DNA from: Candidatus Hydrogenedentota bacterium
GTDB taxonomy: Bacteria > Hydrogenedentota > Hydrogenedentia > Hydrogenedentales > SLHB01
DNA: 52,919 bases
Direction of reading: 5' to 3'
Assembly: GCA_016209895.1 (NCBI GenBank)
Contig: JACQVH010000217.1
Location: forward strand, 1 to 52,919
Each line of letters opens with the position of its first letter. Position 1 is the first letter of the stretch. The position numbers and the translations under genes are program-made. The notes under the pieces were generated by a model. The model did not search any database, was not told where the DNA came from, and worked only from the letters and a program-made list of their open reading frames with translations. This document shows positions 51,217-52,919 of the stretch, piece after piece.

Positions 51217-51270
51217 GGCCAACGGCTGCGGCTCAGCGGTGGCGCGGTGCGCCGTCCGCTGGAGTTGTCT
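51217..51270 (-). other. attC-like recombination site
   Basis: On the minus strand AGACAAC, then TCCAGCGGACGGCGC, ACC, GCGCCACCGCTGAGCCGCAG, CC and GTTGGCC. The inner arms AGCGG-x-x-GGCGC / GCGCC-x-CCGCT form a strong hairpin, and the outer CAAC / GTTG pair as in R''/R' core sites of integron attC sites. The asymmetric spacer in one arm is also typical. Outer consensus (RYYYAAC ... GTTRRRY) is matched except for one or two bases. It lies between the HigA and nuclease cassettes, as expected. Length 54 bp is at the low end of known attC sites. Confidence 0.6.
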
Positions 51271-51296
51271 TCTCGCTACCTGCCATGGTGCTTTGA

Positions 51297-51731
51297 TCAG
51301 CCAAAGATCTCCTTTGGAGAGACGGACTGCCAGCACGTCCCATTGAGCTTGAATAGTTCAAGTTTCCTGGCGCGCTGCCACTCGGCCAGGATGACAGCCT
51401 TCGCCCTGTGATGTTTGGCAACCCTTGACAGGCGAGCGACATCATCGGACGTGGGTCGAGGGGCAGACCCGCCTTTGGTCTGAATCAGAATGATTTCGAA
51501 AAAGTCCCCGCGCTTGAACCCAGGACCATCATGACGGTGATCCTTTCGGATAGCGATCAGATCAACAATACCCCGAGCTTCGCTCTTGGTTCTTCCCCCA
51601 AATTCCACCAAGTTCCATTTAGCGCCCGTACGGCGACTGTACGTAACGAGCCATTTGGTCATCGTTCGCGCCCATTTTGCAGTGTAGTGGGCTTTCCTGC
51701 CCGGGCTTGCCTTTTCAGGAGTCCGTATCAT
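51297..51731 (-). CDS. Putative PD-(D/E)XK nuclease-like protein
   Basis: 144 aa from ATG 51731; MTKWLVTYSRRTGAKWNLVE at 51662 is an alternative start. Core: RGIVDLIAIRKDHRH (catalytic-type Asp) and DFFEIILIQTKGGSA, a Q-x-K in place of E-x-K, as in some restriction and resolvase-like nucleases; then AVILAEWQRARKLELFKL. Family not recognised beyond this. The gene is flanked by an attC-like site downstream and a degenerate one upstream, so it could be a gene cassette. Confidence 0.6.
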   Translation of the reverse strand: MIRTPEKASPGRKAHYTAKWARTMTKWLVTYSRRTGAKWNLVEFGGRTKSEARGIVDLIAIRKDHRHDGPGFKRGDFFEIILIQTKGGSAPRPTSDDVARLSRVAKHHRAKAVILAEWQRARKLELFKLNGTCWQSVSPKEIFG

Positions 51732-51755
51732 GATCTTTGCAGCTACCGGCTGCAA

Positions 51756-51829
51756 GCTAAACTGCCCGGCAAAGCTCTTGTCGACCCCAAACTACGTCCA
51801 GGCCGCGTCCAGTGCAGCAAGTTGTCAGC
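51756..51829 (-). other. Degenerate attC-like sequence
   Basis: Minus strand GCTGACAACTTGCTGCACTG, GACGCGGCCTGGACG ... GCCGGGCAGTTTAGC. The left half resembles an attC (AAC-AACTTGCTGCA...GACGC), with a core-like GTTTAGC at the other end, but the arms pair poorly. The wider gap 51732-51921 holds no gene. Confidence 0.25.
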
Positions 51830-51921
51830 CCGATTCCCCTTTTTGCCAACTGATAGCCAATGCCTCCACTATTAGCCACGCCTTCCTCGGGGCCCGGTCG
51901 ACGACATGATTAAGTATACTC

Positions 51922-52656
51922 TTAGCCCAAGAAGTAATGATAAATCAGCATCTTACTCCGCTGCCGCTCCATTATGGAAACTTGATCGATTAGAAATACC
52001 ATGAACTCCATGGCCGCGTTCTCTGTGGTCGTTCTAAATGAAGGCACTGGCCTATCCCTGTTTTCGATTTTCACGCACCGGGTAAACGAGGTATTGGCCA
52101 CACAAACGCCGCTCAGGGGAACGTAAATCGCGTTGTTGACTTCTTGATTCACTTCCGACACGACCTCTTCAAGACGGATCAACTCTTTGTCAGGCTTGGT
52201 GTCAGACGAAAATGAGAAGACACAGCAGACCGGACTCGATTTCTGCGGGGTCTCGGGCATGACCTCCGCGAAATGTGCATCAAGGGTTTTTACGGAATGA
52301 GCATTTTGGATCGACTTCTTTACTTCATCTCTTGTCAAAGTGCTCTTTACCTCGACGGTTGCCAGCACCGACTCGATTGGGACAATTCCTTCCTCGCCCG
52401 TAAACATCAATGACGGAATCAGCGTCTTGTCATAAATTATGATATCAATCTGGCGGCTGCTTCCACCGCGTGAATCAACGACAATACCAGTACAGACTCC
52501 AATATTCGGGCTTAAGAAGGGAGTCAACAGATCTCTTGCGAATATCTCACGAGCGCGGCCCCTTAGACCTGGATGCGCTAACTCAGAGGCAGATTCGGAT
52601 CGCGATAGCGCAAAATGGATGATTGACTCGGCGAGCTTCGTGTAGTGTGCATTCAT
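51922..52656 (-). CDS. DUF6602-type nuclease-like protein
   Basis: 244 aa. The region HPGLRGRAREIFARDLLTPF, NIGVCTGIVVDSRGGSSRQI and DIIIYDKTLIPSLMF...ESVLATVEVKSTLTRDEV is the DUF6602 pattern: a PD-(D/E)XK-type fold with D-x-I-I-x-Y-D and E-x-K. DUF6602 proteins occur in defence-like or mobile contexts. Function unknown. It is the first cassette-like gene after the integrase remnant, in the same orientation. Confidence 0.7.
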   Translation of the reverse strand: MNAHYTKLAESIIHFALSRSESASELAHPGLRGRAREIFARDLLTPFLSPNIGVCTGIVVDSRGGSSRQIDIIIYDKTLIPSLMFTGEEGIVPIESVLATVEVKSTLTRDEVKKSIQNAHSVKTLDAHFAEVMPETPQKSSPVCCVFSFSSDTKPDKELIRLEEVVSEVNQEVNNAIYVPLSGVCVANTSFTRCVKIENRDRPVPSFRTTTENAAMEFMVFLIDQVSIMERQRSKMLIYHYFLG

Positions 52657-52689
52657 CGCACCAGTACTTCCTGCGCAACAATACTGAAA

Positions 52690-52742
52690 CTGGTTCGCCT
52701 AACTTCCCAGAACCACTCTCGCAACCCGCATAACTTGCTCCC
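52690..52742 (-). other. Candidate attI-like core next to the integrase remnant
   Basis: Minus strand ends ...GGGAAGTTAGGC with GTTAGGC (52697-52703), a perfect GTTRRRY core of the type used in attI sites, between the integrase fragment and the first cassette-like gene. A single 7-bp match, so evidence is limited. Confidence 0.35.
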
Positions 52743-52901
52743 TCACAGTCCGTGCACCGGGCTGTGGACACCGGCTAGTCGGCGGTTCAGAATGTGCGCG
52801 TTGATCATCGTGGTTTTGACGTGGGAGTGGCCCAGTAGCTCCTGAACCGTCCGGATGCAGACCGTGCGTCGTGCGTGGCGGATGTGTTTGTTCCACACCA
52901 T
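52743..52901 (-). pseudogene. Remnant of an integron integrase (tyrosine recombinase) C-terminus
   Basis: The frame from ATG 52901 (preceded by an in-frame TAA at 52908-52910) encodes [20 protein letters not shown] then [15 protein letters not shown]. This matches the IntI C-terminus, [28 protein letters not shown], including the conserved LGH histidine region. The catalytic tyrosine of IYTH is Asn here (MINAH), and the N-terminal part is broken or beyond the window edge. So recombinase activity is lost. The gene is co-oriented with the downstream cassette-like genes, a less common integron layout. Confidence 0.75.
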
Positions 52902-52919
52902 TAGGGATTAGTGTAGCAC

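Noticed and set aside
52657-52742. Full attC site before the DUF6602 gene
   Set aside because: Only a single GTTAGGC core, no paired arms; kept as a weak attI-like candidate instead.

Overview
This is a 52.9-kb stretch of a bacterial chromosome (GC roughly 55-60 %, dense genes on both strands, no rRNA or tRNA seen). The gene content resembles the Planctomycetota / Lentisphaerota / Candidatus Hydrogenedentota type of genome: pseudopilins with an H-X9-DG-like C-terminus, large secreted glycosidase-like proteins, a DUF4091 protein, neutral-ceramidase-like proteins, C45 Ntn-hydrolases, a UroD-like protein, ThuA and Gfo/Idh/MocA proteins, and a dockerin/thrombospondin-3 protein. Hydrogenedentota is my best guess; it is inferred from family content, not from a phylogenetic marker.

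Layout. 0-0.8 kb: 5' part of ppdK (minus). 1.1-7.2 kb: a seven-gene minus-strand operon for a type IV pilus / type II secretion-like machine (two GspF-type platform proteins, PilB/GspE ATPase, PilV-, PilW- and PilX-like minor pseudopilins and a DUF1559-like pseudopilin), preceded by a lone cyclic-nucleotide-binding protein. 8.1-8.6 kb: AbrB-type antitoxin with a truncated RelE/ParE toxin. 8.5-13.3 kb: a 1143-aa secreted beta-propeller/DUF4091 protein and a UroD-like protein (minus). 13.5-20.7 kb: Uma2 nuclease, a repeat element, a ceramidase-like protein, a secreted glycosidase-like protein, and two glycosyltransferases. 20.7-23.4 kb: an antitoxin remnant, a membrane protein and a type II restriction-modification pair. 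23.5-34.2 kb: a plus-strand run including a glycosidase-like protein, an AsmA-like protein, a C45 hydrolase, enoyl-CoA hydratase, a ceramidase-C45 fusion, a membrane-anchored unknown, ScpA, YraN and a degenerate GGDEF protein. 34.4-49 kb: a large secreted glycosidase-like protein, sirtuin, esterase, Na+/solute symporter with a 52-aa partner, a MoxR-DUF58-transglutaminase operon, dockerin protein, EEP nuclease, ThuA and Gfo/Idh. 49-52.9 kb: a truncated glycosidase, a second repeat locus and what looks like a decayed integron.

Most unusual content. (1) A composite intergenic element occurs twice (14.11-14.60 kb plus strand; 50.05-50.76 kb minus strand), each time directly 5' of a co-directional gene. 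Its modules, in conserved order, are a GTCC-rich microrepeat, a hairpin-capable leader of about 46 bp (gap-free between copies), a spacer of 130-150 bp, and one or two arrays of about 21-nt units whose T-tracts are spaced exactly or nearly 21 nt (two helical turns), ending in a shared CACTTAC-type tail. I do not recognise this as a described family. (2) The right edge carries an integron-integrase remnant with its catalytic tyrosine replaced, an attC-like site, and three small co-oriented cassette-like genes. (3) Heptamer-like or longer short tandem microrepeats of unrelated sequence sit at many co-directional gene junctions and in two cases encode the N-terminus of pseudopilins. (4) A neutral ceramidase-like domain is fused to a C45 Ntn-hydrolase domain in one secreted protein.
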